Below are positions 44,348 to 52,844 of a stretch of 64,000 bases of DNA, piece after piece. A program made the translations under genes and the position numbers. Within the stretch, counting starts at the first letter, position 1. Each line of letters opens with the position of its first letter. Below the pieces are notes generated by a model, which saw only the letters and a list, made by a program, of their open reading frames with translations, ran no database searches and was not told the origin of the DNA. This DNA comes from a filamentous cyanobacterium CCP2 (lineage in GTDB: Bacteria; Cyanobacteriota; Cyanobacteriia; Elainellales; Elainellaceae), in contig PVWD01000004.1 of NCBI GenBank assembly GCA_003003615.1, positions 23,831 through 87,830 on the forward strand, given 5' to 3'.

Positions 44348-44758
44348 TCAATTCCAGTTTACGGCAATAGCGTAAGGAGTGCTTGGATAGCAAGGGTGGG
44401 CATCATCCAGGGGAAGATAGTCGGGTTGTCTTTCACCCTTGAATACGCCCAGCGCATCCACACTACTGAAGAATACAATTCGTTTGATTTCTGCCTCTGA
44501 AGCGGCTGTCAAAATATGCCATGTGCCAAGAAGATTGACAGCCATGATATCGTTGGCGTTCTCCTCTGGATGCCCAAGTAATGCGGCTAAATGTACAACC
44601 GCATCGCACTCCTGACTATAATCTTGAACTTGCTTTGGATTCAGAATGTCTTGTCCATTTTTGATATCAAAACCGATGACCTCATGCCCATCCTCACGTA
44701 AGACTTTCTCAACAACTTGCCCGATCATTCCTGCGTTACCCGTAACCAATATTTTCAT
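44348..44758 (-). pseudogene. Truncated NAD-dependent epimerase/dehydratase
   Basis: 136 residues of an extended short-chain dehydrogenase whose full form is usually about 300. The Rossmann nucleotide loop is intact (VTGNAGMIGQVVEKVLREDG), as are VVHLAALLGHPEENANDI, VNLLGTWHILTAASE and the catalytic Ser region RIVFFSSVDALGVF. The frame ends at YPSTPYAIAVNWN, just after the catalytic Tyr and before the expected Lys of Y-x-x-x-K. Substrate domain and catalytic Lys are lost, so it is almost certainly non-functional. The break point is next to the GNAT gene. Confidence 0.75.
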
Positions 44759-44768
44759 GCTTTTATTT

Positions 44769-44993
44769 TTATGCTTTTACTTCAACCAGTCTGATCATTA
44801 AAATATCAGCTACGGACGATTCATCAGACTGAAGTTCTTTTAGCCTTGTTTGTGCCTGTTGGTTAGCTTCAGAGGTGTTTTCCCCTGTCCAGACGAACAT
44901 CACATCACCATCGGCTTGAGATAAAACTTCTTTGCTAATCGTGAATTGAATTGAATTGCCAAACCGCTGTCTGTCCGTGTCAGCATCGATCGC
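44769..44993 (-). pseudogene. fecB remnant
   Basis: A startless open frame of about 74 codons after a TAG at 44994-44996 reads RFGNSIQFTISKEVLSQADG, DVMFVWTGENTSEANQQAQT, then RLKELQSDESSVADILMIRL. The first part matches the FecB segment VSKERIEDADGDIIFVWTFG of the intact module C gene 48 bp upstream and its equivalents. The N-terminal two-thirds and the normal C-terminus (PLWQ...V...DDL) are missing. It is a decayed duplicate of a binding-protein gene, marking an earlier rearrangement at the end of module C. Confidence 0.75.
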
Positions 44994-45040
44994 CTACTCT
45001 GAGGGTTACTACAACACTCGTAGCACCCTTTGCAGTCACT

Positions 45041-46048
45041 TCAGTTCCCTAGATAGTTAGACAGATCATTTAGAATCATCATGGCTTGAGTAGGGGTGCT
45101 GGCTACGTGCCAATAATCCTTGACTTCAAAGACCTTGCCCTGCTGCACTGCATCAAGCTGTAACCAAAGCGGATCGGTTTGGATTTGCCGCAGCGCAGTT
45201 TGAGCTGTTTTGGCAATCTCTGGCGTTGCACCAAATGTCCAGACAAAGATGATGTCTCCATCTGCATCTTCAATTCTTTCTTTACTCACTACAACGACAA
45301 ACGGTTCTTCACCGATAACGCCTTTGTCTTGAGCGGGAGGTCGAGGAAAGCCAACGTCATCTAAGACGTGACCAGCAAAAGAGTTTTTGAGATAAAGAGC
45401 AACACCCTCTGGAAGGATACGAACCAGTGAGATTTTAGTTTGCTGGATAGATTCGCCCAGTTGCGATCGCAACTCCTCTACTCGCCGCTGATACTGTGCC
45501 ATAAGCTGTTTGGCTTGCTGGGTTTTGCCGAGAGCCGCCGCATGAAGGGTAAATGACTTTTTCCACTCACCTAGAATGGCATCGTCTAGAACTGTGGGAG
45601 CGATCGCCGATAGCTGTTCATAGATAGGTTCAGCATTCCATTGACTTGCCAAAATCAGGTCAGGCTGAAGGGCAAGGATCTTTTCCAGATTCACCTGCTC
45701 ATCCATTCCCAAAGGGGCAACTTCCTGCATTTGATCTGCCCACTGGCTTGAAACATTGGTGACTGCACCAATAGGCTGCATATCCAGGGAGAAAAGCGTA
45801 TCGACAGCAAAGCCACTGAGCGCCACCACTCTCTGAGGATTTGCCGGAACACAAGTTTCTCCCATTGCATGTTGAATCATGCGACAGGCAGGGGGTGAGG
45901 CTGAAGGGACAGAAGTTTGAGGATTGCCAGCGCAAGCGACAATCAATCCCACACAAAAGCAAGTGAGTAGCCCCCAACGGATGGATCTGCACAGGTTTGA
46001 CATGAGACGATAAATCTTCTGCAAATGCAGCCAACGTTGTAAAGACAT
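45041..46048 (-). CDS. FecB-type siderophore-binding lipoprotein, module C
   Basis: 335 residues with signal and lipobox (LLTCFCVGLIVAC); a later ATG at about 46003 (MSNLCRSIRW) would give a more compact signal. Motifs: RVVALSGFAVDTLFSLDMQP, VNLEKILALQPDLILASQWN, IAPTVLDDA, VSKERIEDADGDIIFVWTFG, ADPLWLQ-type PLWLQLDAVQQGKVFEVKDY and AMMILNDLSNYL. It starts 9 bp after the receptor stop. No ferredoxin gene follows; a fecB remnant lies downstream instead, so a once longer module may have lost its tail. Confidence 0.92.
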   Translation of the reverse strand: MSLQRWLHLQKIYRLMSNLCRSIRWGLLTCFCVGLIVACAGNPQTSVPSASPPACRMIQHAMGETCVPANPQRVVALSGFAVDTLFSLDMQPIGAVTNVSSQWADQMQEVAPLGMDEQVNLEKILALQPDLILASQWNAEPIYEQLSAIAPTVLDDAILGEWKKSFTLHAAALGKTQQAKQLMAQYQRRVEELRSQLGESIQQTKISLVRILPEGVALYLKNSFAGHVLDDVGFPRPPAQDKGVIGEEPFVVVVSKERIEDADGDIIFVWTFGATPEIAKTAQTALRQIQTDPLWLQLDAVQQGKVFEVKDYWHVASTPTQAMMILNDLSNYLGN

Positions 46049-46057
46049 AACTCACCC

Positions 46058-48658
46058 TCAAAACTCTACCGATACTGTACCGACAACGGTTCTGGGTGCC
46101 CCCGGTTCGATTGACAATCTGCCAAAGTTCACCGATTCAAAGTACTCTCCATCAAACAAGTTTTTGACGTTTAGTGCCAGTTGCCAGTTATCGCGTCGGT
46201 AGTAGACTGCGGCATCGGTTCTCAGGTAGCTGGGTAGCTCAAAGGTGTTGGCTGCATCCCCTGCTCGGTTGCCAACATAGAAGACTCCGGCTCCAAATCC
46301 AAGCCCTACCAAGTTGCCCGACTGAATTTCGTAGCTAGTCCACAAACTGGCGGTGTAGTCGGGTACGTTTCGCAGTCGATTGCCTTCTAACTCACTGCCT
46401 CCATCTTCTGTGACTTCTGCATCAATGTAACCAAAGGAGGCGATCACATTCCAACCAGGCAAAATTTCGCCTAAAACATCTAGTTCAATGCCTCGGCTGC
46501 GCTGCTCTCCGGTAGGAATGGAGAAGTCAATGTTTTCGGGGTCAGGCACACCAATGTTGGTTCTGGTGAGGTTGTAGGCAGACAGAGTTGCCAGCAGCCT
46601 GCCATTCAACAATTCACCTTTAACACCGATCTCATACTGGGTGCCGCGAATCGGCTCCAGGAACGATCCATCGGCTTGAACAGAGTCATTGAGAGTGAGC
46701 GATCGCGCAAAGCTGGCATAGAAAGAAAGATTCTCAATGGGTTGGTAAACAATTCCAACGCGCGGACTGAATGCTTCATCATATTGGGCGGTTGTAGAAC
46801 TAGACTCAATGTCGATGGACTCCTGATCAATGAAGTCAAAGCGCCCGCCTACCAGGAGGATGAGATCATCAGTCAGGTCAATTTGATCTTGAAGAAAGAT
46901 GCCAACGCTATCGCTGATGATGTCAAATCCTGGCACATTAAAGTCGGAAAGTGAGGGGCGATCGAGTTCTTCGTAAACTGGGTCAAAGATGTTAATGGGC
47001 GCGATCGCATCACCAAAGAAAGTCTCGAAATGCTGGTACTGTCGAGTATAGTCAACCCCAAACAAAAGTGTATGCTCAATGGGCCCAGTGGCAAACTCAC
47101 CCACGACATCAGTTTGCACAATGTAGCTTTCTTCAAGCGGGTCGTTAAAGTTAAAGGCACGAGTCAGAATGCCAGTTGTTTCATCTAGACCACTTGGAGA
47201 GAATGGATCAAGCCGCAGGTTAACGGAGTTAGTTTGCAGGAAACGAAAGGTATTGCGAATACGCCAGTCGTCATTCAACTCATGCTCTAGCTGATAGCCA
47301 ATGCTATAACTCTCGGTGCGGATAAAGTCATTGGGGTCGCCAAAAACGCGATCGCGCGGAATATCAGCAGGGCGATCGCCCACCGCTGGAATTCCTCTAT
47401 CAACTGGACGCTCATCATACAGGTATTCCCCGTCGAGCGTGAAATTGGTGCGATCGCTAATTCTCCAGGTTAAAACGGGTGAAACATAAAATCGATCAAT
47501 ATCCGTATCAAAATCGCGCCATCTTTCTCCCGTTTCATATACCGCATTGATGCGATAGAGAAGGGTTTCATCTTCATTGAGCGGCCCTGACAGATCAAAC
47601 GTAGGACGCAGTAGCCCAAAACTGCCGACTGACAGCGATGCTGCATAGCGTGGATTATCCAGCGGTTGCTCAGTTACGAGATTGATAATGCCACCTGGCT
47701 CAAGTGCGCCATACAATACTGAGGCAGGCCCTTTTAAGATTTCAACCCGCTCAATATTCTCTGTTTCAATCAGAGGTGAAAAAACATTGGGCACGCGAAT
47801 GCCATTGCGAAACACTTGCCCTGTCGCCGTAAACCCTCGAATATTAAACTGATCCAGCGCATCGCCAAATCCACCTTCTTCCCCGACTCCACTCACATTG
47901 CGAAAAATATCAGGCAATCGCAGCGCATTTTGCTCTTGAATGACCTGCTGTGGAACCACTTGAATCGAACCTGGAACCTCCAGAATAGGGGTATCAGTTC
48001 GGGTTGCAGTCGTGGCATTATCTACGATGTACCCTTCTTCTTGCTCACCCGTTACTACTACTTGAATAGCTTCCTCTTCAGTTGTCTCAATGCTTTCGGC
48101 GTTTGGAGTGATACTTAATATCAAATTCTGGTCTACTACATTGATGGAAACTGTCGGAGGTGCATCTGCTCCAGTAATGGCGACTCGCACGCGACTATTG
48201 GGTAAGTTTGTTGCACTAATTAGCGCAATTCTCTCTGCCGGATTAGACTGTTGAAACTCATTTGAATCAGATAAAGATAACACCGCATCAGGGATATCAA
48301 TAATCAACGCATTTCCCGCAACAGATGTAGACGGTGTTGGCTGCGCTCCGGTTGTTTCCAGGGTTACTTCAAGCCCAGCATCCGACGGATTTACCTGTAT
48401 TCCAGTAATTTCAACTATTGAGGACTGAGCAATTTGGGTCAGCCGCTCATCAACAGTTGTTGCAGAAGGTTCTAACTCACTCATTTGAGGAATATTGCTG
48501 GTTGCACTTCTCTGCTCTAAAGAACTGTTGTCTACAGAATTCTCAATAGAATTCTCAATCCCTAAATCTTCTGACTTAACTTCTGCCCATGCCGATTGAA
48601 CACAGCAAACTGACAGCACCGTTGCCACAAAAATTGATCGCTGTAATTGATTCATCAT
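46058..48658 (-). CDS. AMIN-domain TonB-dependent siderophore receptor, module C
   Basis: 866 residues from the ATG at 48658, just after a GGAG motif; the signal peptide ends VCCVQSAWA. AMIN domain at about 82-184 (VEITGIQVNPSDAGLEVTLE). TonB-box-like AIQVVVTGEQ at 197-206. Plug: IPDIFRNVSGVGEEGGFGD, IERVEILKGPASVLYGALEP, GGIINLVTEQPL. The barrel ends VGTVSVEF. It belongs with D and E to a subgroup whose plug contains LKGPASVL(Y/F)G and ends -VSVEF, while A and B have LRGPASVL. A good Fur-like box and an AraC-type tandem operator lie upstream. Confidence 0.95.
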   Translation of the reverse strand: MMNQLQRSIFVATVLSVCCVQSAWAEVKSEDLGIENSIENSVDNSSLEQRSATSNIPQMSELEPSATTVDERLTQIAQSSIVEITGIQVNPSDAGLEVTLETTGAQPTPSTSVAGNALIIDIPDAVLSLSDSNEFQQSNPAERIALISATNLPNSRVRVAITGADAPPTVSINVVDQNLILSITPNAESIETTEEEAIQVVVTGEQEEGYIVDNATTATRTDTPILEVPGSIQVVPQQVIQEQNALRLPDIFRNVSGVGEEGGFGDALDQFNIRGFTATGQVFRNGIRVPNVFSPLIETENIERVEILKGPASVLYGALEPGGIINLVTEQPLDNPRYAASLSVGSFGLLRPTFDLSGPLNEDETLLYRINAVYETGERWRDFDTDIDRFYVSPVLTWRISDRTNFTLDGEYLYDERPVDRGIPAVGDRPADIPRDRVFGDPNDFIRTESYSIGYQLEHELNDDWRIRNTFRFLQTNSVNLRLDPFSPSGLDETTGILTRAFNFNDPLEESYIVQTDVVGEFATGPIEHTLLFGVDYTRQYQHFETFFGDAIAPINIFDPVYEELDRPSLSDFNVPGFDIISDSVGIFLQDQIDLTDDLILLVGGRFDFIDQESIDIESSSTTAQYDEAFSPRVGIVYQPIENLSFYASFARSLTLNDSVQADGSFLEPIRGTQYEIGVKGELLNGRLLATLSAYNLTRTNIGVPDPENIDFSIPTGEQRSRGIELDVLGEILPGWNVIASFGYIDAEVTEDGGSELEGNRLRNVPDYTASLWTSYEIQSGNLVGLGFGAGVFYVGNRAGDAANTFELPSYLRTDAAVYYRRDNWQLALNVKNLFDGEYFESVNFGRLSIEPGAPRTVVGTVSVEF

Positions 48659-48738
48659 CACTCCACACCAGCACCAAAGAAAGGAAATCAGGCTAGGGAA
48701 TCAGGCAATTCCCTTACGTCATTCCGGACTTGCTTATC

Positions 48739-48753
48739 TGAAAATAATTCTCA
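48739..48753. promoter_or_regulatory. Fur-like box before receptor C
   Basis: TGAAAATAATTCTCA matches 12 of 14 positions of the 7-1-7 model TGATAATNATTATCA, the best such match in the window. It lies 81 bp upstream of the receptor start, directly beside a possible -10 hexamer (TAAGCT on the minus strand, 48757-48762). Confidence 0.65.
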
Positions 48754-48791
48754 AATAGCTTACAGGTAAGGTTGAGTGTGTGGGCGATCGC

Positions 48792-48831
48792 TTTGATCCA
48801 CAGCGGGAATTTTTTGATCACTAACAGGAAT
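48792..48831 (-). promoter_or_regulatory. AraC-type tandem operator, module C (21-bp repeat)
   Basis: TTTGATCCACAGCGGGAAT (48792-48810) and TTTGATCACTAACAGGAAT (48813-48831) are direct copies offset by exactly 21 bp. They share TTTGATC and GGAAT but differ from the A/B/E class. The site lies just after the araC stop. Confidence 0.8.
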
Positions 48832-48834
48832 TTC

Positions 48835-49833
48835 TTAGCCTGCCTGCTGCTTTGCAACAAGTGAATAGGCTTTCGGATTAGTACCAAATTTTTTACGAAA
48901 AGCAGCCGCAAAATAGCCTCGGTTGGCAAACCCTACTTCACGGGCAACTTCGCTCACATTCAGGGTTCCAGCCTCTAATAAGGCTCTGGCTCGTTCCATG
49001 CGGTAGTGGTGTAAACAGCCAAAGACAGTCGTGCCAAAAATGGTGCGAAAGCCCTGCTTGAGCGTGAATTCATTTAACCCCACCTGGCGCGCTAAGCCCT
49101 TGAGTGAGGGAGGATTGCTGAGATGCTGCGCTAAAATTTTTCTGGCATGGTGAAGCCGATCAATATCGTCTGGCTTAAAGGTCGGCTGGGTCGGGTTTCG
49201 GGGCGATTGCAGCATTTGTTCCAGGTGAAGGGCTACCAGTTCCCAGGCTTTGCTTTCCAGATAAATCTGCTGGGTCATGCCGATGTAAGGGCAATTGAGA
49301 ATTTGCTGCATGACGGCTTGCATTGCCACCGTTGGCACTGCCTCGCAGGTGTAGCGGTTTTGTGTGAGAGGTTTCACCAGTTCTTTGATCAGAGGAGGTG
49401 CATTTTCCAGGCGATCGCCCATCCACAGCCGAAACAACTCTGGCTCTAGATGAAAGCTCACATCGAGAACCTGCCATCCGCCGCAATCCTCATGAATGCT
49501 GCTGTCTGCCAAACCACTTCCCGAAAAGAAGTAATACTCAGAGAAGCAAGACTGCTGAGGATATTCTTGAGGATGTTGAACAATCGTGAACTCATATTCC
49601 AGCGGATGCTTCCGTTCAGGCACTTCAATGAGCAAATCCTGATGAGTTTGATATTTGGCGATCGCTAAAACTAACCCCTCACGCAGCCGCACTTCTCGTA
49701 CCAGACCGTGCCCCAACTGAGGTGGATACTGCCAGGTGATGTCAGTCAAATCAGGGATAGATGCAGTTTGCTCACCGACTATGTTTTCCTGCACTAACGT
49801 CCAGTAGTCTTTTTGAGAAAGGGCGATCGCCAT
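48835..49833 (-). CDS. AraC-family regulator (PchR-like), module C
   Basis: 332 residues, start MAIALSQKDYWTLVQENIVG. Sensor-domain landmarks: LAIAKYQTHQDLLIEVPERK and QILNCPYIGMTQQIYLESKA. First HTH SLKGLARQVGLNEFTLKQGF; second HTH LNVSEVAREVGFANRGYFAA with FRKKFGTNPKAY. Here the second recognition helix carries RGYF in place of QSRF, and the operator downstream differs accordingly from those of A, B and E. It is probably the ligand-dependent activator of receptor C, which starts about 180 bp downstream. Confidence 0.93.
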   Translation of the reverse strand: MAIALSQKDYWTLVQENIVGEQTASIPDLTDITWQYPPQLGHGLVREVRLREGLVLAIAKYQTHQDLLIEVPERKHPLEYEFTIVQHPQEYPQQSCFSEYYFFSGSGLADSSIHEDCGGWQVLDVSFHLEPELFRLWMGDRLENAPPLIKELVKPLTQNRYTCEAVPTVAMQAVMQQILNCPYIGMTQQIYLESKAWELVALHLEQMLQSPRNPTQPTFKPDDIDRLHHARKILAQHLSNPPSLKGLARQVGLNEFTLKQGFRTIFGTTVFGCLHHYRMERARALLEAGTLNVSEVAREVGFANRGYFAAAFRKKFGTNPKAYSLVAKQQAG

Positions 49834-49887
49834 TGTTCCTAGGTACGTGGGAGTGGAAAAAGCTTACACCCAGAAGCCTATCATTAA

Positions 49888-49902
49888 TGAAAATTCTTCT
49901 CA
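49888..49902. promoter_or_regulatory. Fur-like box before araC of module C
   Basis: TGAAAATTCTTCTCA matches 11 of 14 positions of TGATAATNATTATCA and lies 55 bp upstream of the araC start. The gap to the divergent Uma2 gene holds nothing else of note. Confidence 0.5.
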
Positions 49903-50009
49903 ATATTTATCCGCCACACTGATTCCCGATGCTTTGAAACTTCGGGCGATCGCAGCCCTGAACTTGAAATTTGCTAGAGTGACGATATTCAAACGACTGC
50001 GAGGATGTG

Positions 50010-50723
50010 ATGATGGTTAGCGAGCAATTCCTCAACCAGCAAGCCAGTTCCACCTATCACCAGCTTCCACCTTTGGAGAGTGGCGATCGCCTCACTCGTC
50101 CTGAATTCGAGCGGCGGTATGCGGCTGCACCTCACATCAAAAAAGCAGAACTGATCGAAGGAATCGTTTACGTGGCATCTCCCTTACGACATGAGCAGCA
50201 CGGCAAACCCCACAGTCGAGTCATGACATGGCTGGGGGTTTATCAGGCGATGACTCCTGGAGTTGACTTGAGTGTTGAGCCAACGGTCAGGCTGGATTTG
50301 GATAATGAGCCGCAGCCAGATGCTGTGCTGTTTATTGAAGCCAATGCAGGTGGGCAAACTCGTATCAGCCCTGATGGCTATATTGAAGGATCGCCAGAAC
50401 TAATTGTGGAAATTGCTGCCAGCAGTGCCGCTATTGATTCCGGAATCAAGAAGCAGGTCTATCGCCGCAATGGTGTGTTGGAATATGTGATCTGGCAATC
50501 CTATGACAACCAACTGGAGTGGTTCTGGCTCACGGATGGAGAGTATCAGTTACTCTCTCCTGATCCGGATGGCATCATTCGCAGTCGGGTGTTTCCGGGC
50601 TTGTGGTTGGCGGTGGAGGCACTGCTAAGTAATCAAATGAGTCGCGTATTAACTGCACTACAGGAAGGGTTGAACACATCGGAGCATGATGCATTTGTGA
50701 AACAATTAGGAGAAAAAAGATAG
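50010..50723 (+). CDS. Uma2-family protein (PD-(D/E)XK nuclease-like)
   Basis: The ATG at 50010 has GAGG 5 nt upstream; an overlapping GTG at 50007 and an ATG at 50013 are also possible. About 237 residues. Core: KKAELIEGIVYVASPLRHEQ (the conserved E-x-I-x-G strand), DLSVEPTVRLDLDNEPQPDA with the active-site Asp, SPELIVEIAASSAAIDSGIK with the E-x-x-K-like arm, and NGVLEYVIWQSYDNQLEWFW. It appears intact and belongs to a different Uma2 subgroup from the pair at 35-36.6 kb. Function unknown. It lies between modules C and D, convergent with the Suc_Fer gene of D. Confidence 0.87.
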   Translation: MMVSEQFLNQQASSTYHQLPPLESGDRLTRPEFERRYAAAPHIKKAELIEGIVYVASPLRHEQHGKPHSRVMTWLGVYQAMTPGVDLSVEPTVRLDLDNEPQPDAVLFIEANAGGQTRISPDGYIEGSPELIVEIAASSAAIDSGIKKQVYRRNGVLEYVIWQSYDNQLEWFWLTDGEYQLLSPDPDGIIRSRVFPGLWLAVEALLSNQMSRVLTALQEGLNTSEHDAFVKQLGEKR

Positions 50724-50747
50724 AAGAACTACCCCTACATTTTGCTT

Positions 50748-51740
50748 CTATTCAACTTTATACAGGCAGCTAATTTGATACTGCTTCACGGGTTCTAATG
50801 AGGTTTTATCTCCCGAACTCCACATCGTTATCACCTGACCACAGGCTTCAATTCTGGCTTCGTAGACCCCCGATCGCTCACCATTGGGGGAAGCAAAATG
50901 AATCTGGACTTCTGCCCAGTTTGGTGAATCTGCATTAGATGGATCGATCGCTAATGTTTCTCCCCATTTCAAATCACTCAACCAGTCCCAACCTTCTTGC
51001 AGCCAAATTTCCCGTTCAGCAATTTGCTCAAACTGGTTCAGCGCACACCAGCCTTGATAAAACGAACGAATCCGCTCAATCTCTCCCTTACGATGTACCA
51101 GTAAATCCAGTTGGTTTGATTCTAAATGACCCCAACAGCGACCTTCTGGCATATCTAGCAATGTAGGGGCAAATTGATGCTGCCCAAAGTGGCTTACCCG
51201 CCAGACGCGTAGGCGATCGCCTGCATACTGCTGACGAAGTTGCCGATAAATGGGGTAGCCAAATCGGGCGCAGGCAACATCGACATTTCCGTGGGTACAG
51301 ACTAATAAATCGCGGATGTGATCGGTATCCTGACGATAGGGTTCAAAGGTGGGAAGGAGTTGCGGCTGGAGGAACAGAGCCGTCACCAGGGATGCAACGG
51401 CATCAGTGGGCACGAGGTATTCCCGTTTCTCTAATTGGGCAAAGGGGGTAGCAGGACGACGGAAATGTAAGACGCGGGTACGTCCCGGTTGGGAATAGTC
51501 TCGATCAGGGGCGATCGCCAGGGGTCTAAACCGAAAATTAAGCTCCCATACGGGTGCAAGTGCAGCGTGAACATCCGGTGGAACTGGATTCGGTTCCATC
51601 CAAATCGTCTTGGCCCAGGGTAAGGGCATTTCTAGAATCAACCATTGATCGTAGGTATCCGCTGTGCCGATCGGATCTTCCCCGTTGGCTTTCGACACGA
51701 CGGAACAAAAGCGACAATTGCTAGCTGTAATCGTTGACAT
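50748..51740 (-). CDS. Suc_Fer-like thioredoxin-fold [2Fe-2S] protein, module D
   Basis: 330 residues. N-terminal signature CRFCSVVSKANGEDPIGTAD; second domain LLVCTHGNVDVACARFGYPI and VSHFGQHQFAPTLLDMPEGR, whose Cys and His residues probably hold the iron-sulphur cluster; C-terminal beta segment WAEVQIHFASPNGERSGVYE. It is about 70% similar by eye to the module E copy and clearly related to the copy in module A. It is the last gene of araC-receptor-fecB-suc_fer, 68 bp after fecB. The consistent linkage suggests electron delivery for ferric-siderophore reduction in the cytoplasm; no signal peptide is seen. Confidence 0.9.
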   Translation of the reverse strand: MSTITASNCRFCSVVSKANGEDPIGTADTYDQWLILEMPLPWAKTIWMEPNPVPPDVHAALAPVWELNFRFRPLAIAPDRDYSQPGRTRVLHFRRPATPFAQLEKREYLVPTDAVASLVTALFLQPQLLPTFEPYRQDTDHIRDLLVCTHGNVDVACARFGYPIYRQLRQQYAGDRLRVWRVSHFGQHQFAPTLLDMPEGRCWGHLESNQLDLLVHRKGEIERIRSFYQGWCALNQFEQIAEREIWLQEGWDWLSDLKWGETLAIDPSNADSPNWAEVQIHFASPNGERSGVYEARIEACGQVITMWSSGDKTSLEPVKQYQISCLYKVE

Positions 51741-51808
51741 GGTTGCCTCTTAAGCTTGAAAAATCAACGCTGAGTGTGAACTATGCCAGAGAAGATGATC
51801 GCTCCTGA

Positions 51809-52843
51809 CTACGGTTCTTGCTCATCTATTACTTCCTCTTTCAGCAAGGATTGAAACAAATCATCGATGACTAAGTTAGCAGCGATCGGTCCAGGTCCAA
51901 TCCAGTAGTAGGGCACCTCGTACACGCGATCGGTTTGAACGGCATTTAGCTGTTGCCAGAGCGGATCTTGCTTCAGTTGCGTCACTGCTGCGTTGATTTT
52001 CTGATCATCTTCTCCAGGCAAAGCAGAATTCCACAGAAAGATCACATCCGCATCAATGTCCTGAATTCGTTCCCGCGGTAGCCGTTCTGAAAAGCCAAAG
52101 TGGCGTTGGCTGGGGGGACGCTGTAATCCGGCATCCTGAACGATCGTTCCGGCAAAGGTTTGATCCAGGTAAACCGTAATACTGCCATCGGCTGGAACTG
52201 TAATTACTGACACGTCAAGGGTTTGCAGGCGATTGCCCATCTTCGCTTTAAATTCTGCCAAACGTGCTTCGTAGTCCGCCATGAATTGATCATGGGCATC
52301 GGATTGACCGAGGGCTTCACTCACCAACGCAAAAACGGCTTTCCAGTCGGCACTGCTTTCAAAGGGAGCCAAGACGGTTGGTGCAATTTGAGAGGCTTGA
52401 GGATAAATCGCCTGGTGATAGGTATTTCCTAGAATTAAATCTGGGCGTAAGGACAGGGTTTTTTCTAAGTTCGGTTCACCCGTAATGCCGATATTCTCAA
52501 CTCCTGTTAAGTCGGATTGTAAATGCGTCCAATCGGTGTTGATTGTTCCAATTGGGGTCACTCCGATCGCCAGCGCAGATTCTAAAGATGTGCTATCAAA
52601 GGTGACAATCCGCTGAGGGCTTGCAGGTATTTCAGTGGTTCCTACTGCATGAGAAATGACTCGAACCTCGGCTTGAGACGCAGTTTCATTCCCACTAGAA
52701 GCAGAATTACGACTGGAAATGCCATTGCAAGCGGAAGCGAACGCAGCCGAAACAACGACCAGCAAAACCCACAGCAAAAGCCGCTGAATTTGCCACAGTT
52801 TGAACCCAGAAAAAGCACCGTTACCGTTCAATCTCATCATCAT
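51809..52843 (-). CDS. FecB-type siderophore-binding lipoprotein, module D
   Basis: The ATG at 52843 begins one base after the receptor stop and starts a run of three Met codons; a TTG start at 52870, overlapping the receptor, is unlikely. 344 residues. Signal and lipobox: LLLWVLLVVVSAAFASAC. Motifs: RIVTFDSTSLESALAIGVTP, LEKTLSLRPDLILGNTYHQA, IAPTVLAPFESSADWK, LPRERIQDIDADVIFLWNSA, VPYYWIGPGPIAANLVIDDL. The W-I-G-x-G-P-I ending is shared with the partial sixth-module gene and close to E. It is followed by suc_fer. Confidence 0.92.
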   Translation of the reverse strand: MMMRLNGNGAFSGFKLWQIQRLLLWVLLVVVSAAFASACNGISSRNSASSGNETASQAEVRVISHAVGTTEIPASPQRIVTFDSTSLESALAIGVTPIGTINTDWTHLQSDLTGVENIGITGEPNLEKTLSLRPDLILGNTYHQAIYPQASQIAPTVLAPFESSADWKAVFALVSEALGQSDAHDQFMADYEARLAEFKAKMGNRLQTLDVSVITVPADGSITVYLDQTFAGTIVQDAGLQRPPSQRHFGFSERLPRERIQDIDADVIFLWNSALPGEDDQKINAAVTQLKQDPLWQQLNAVQTDRVYEVPYYWIGPGPIAANLVIDDLFQSLLKEEVIDEQEP

Positions 52844-52844
52844 T

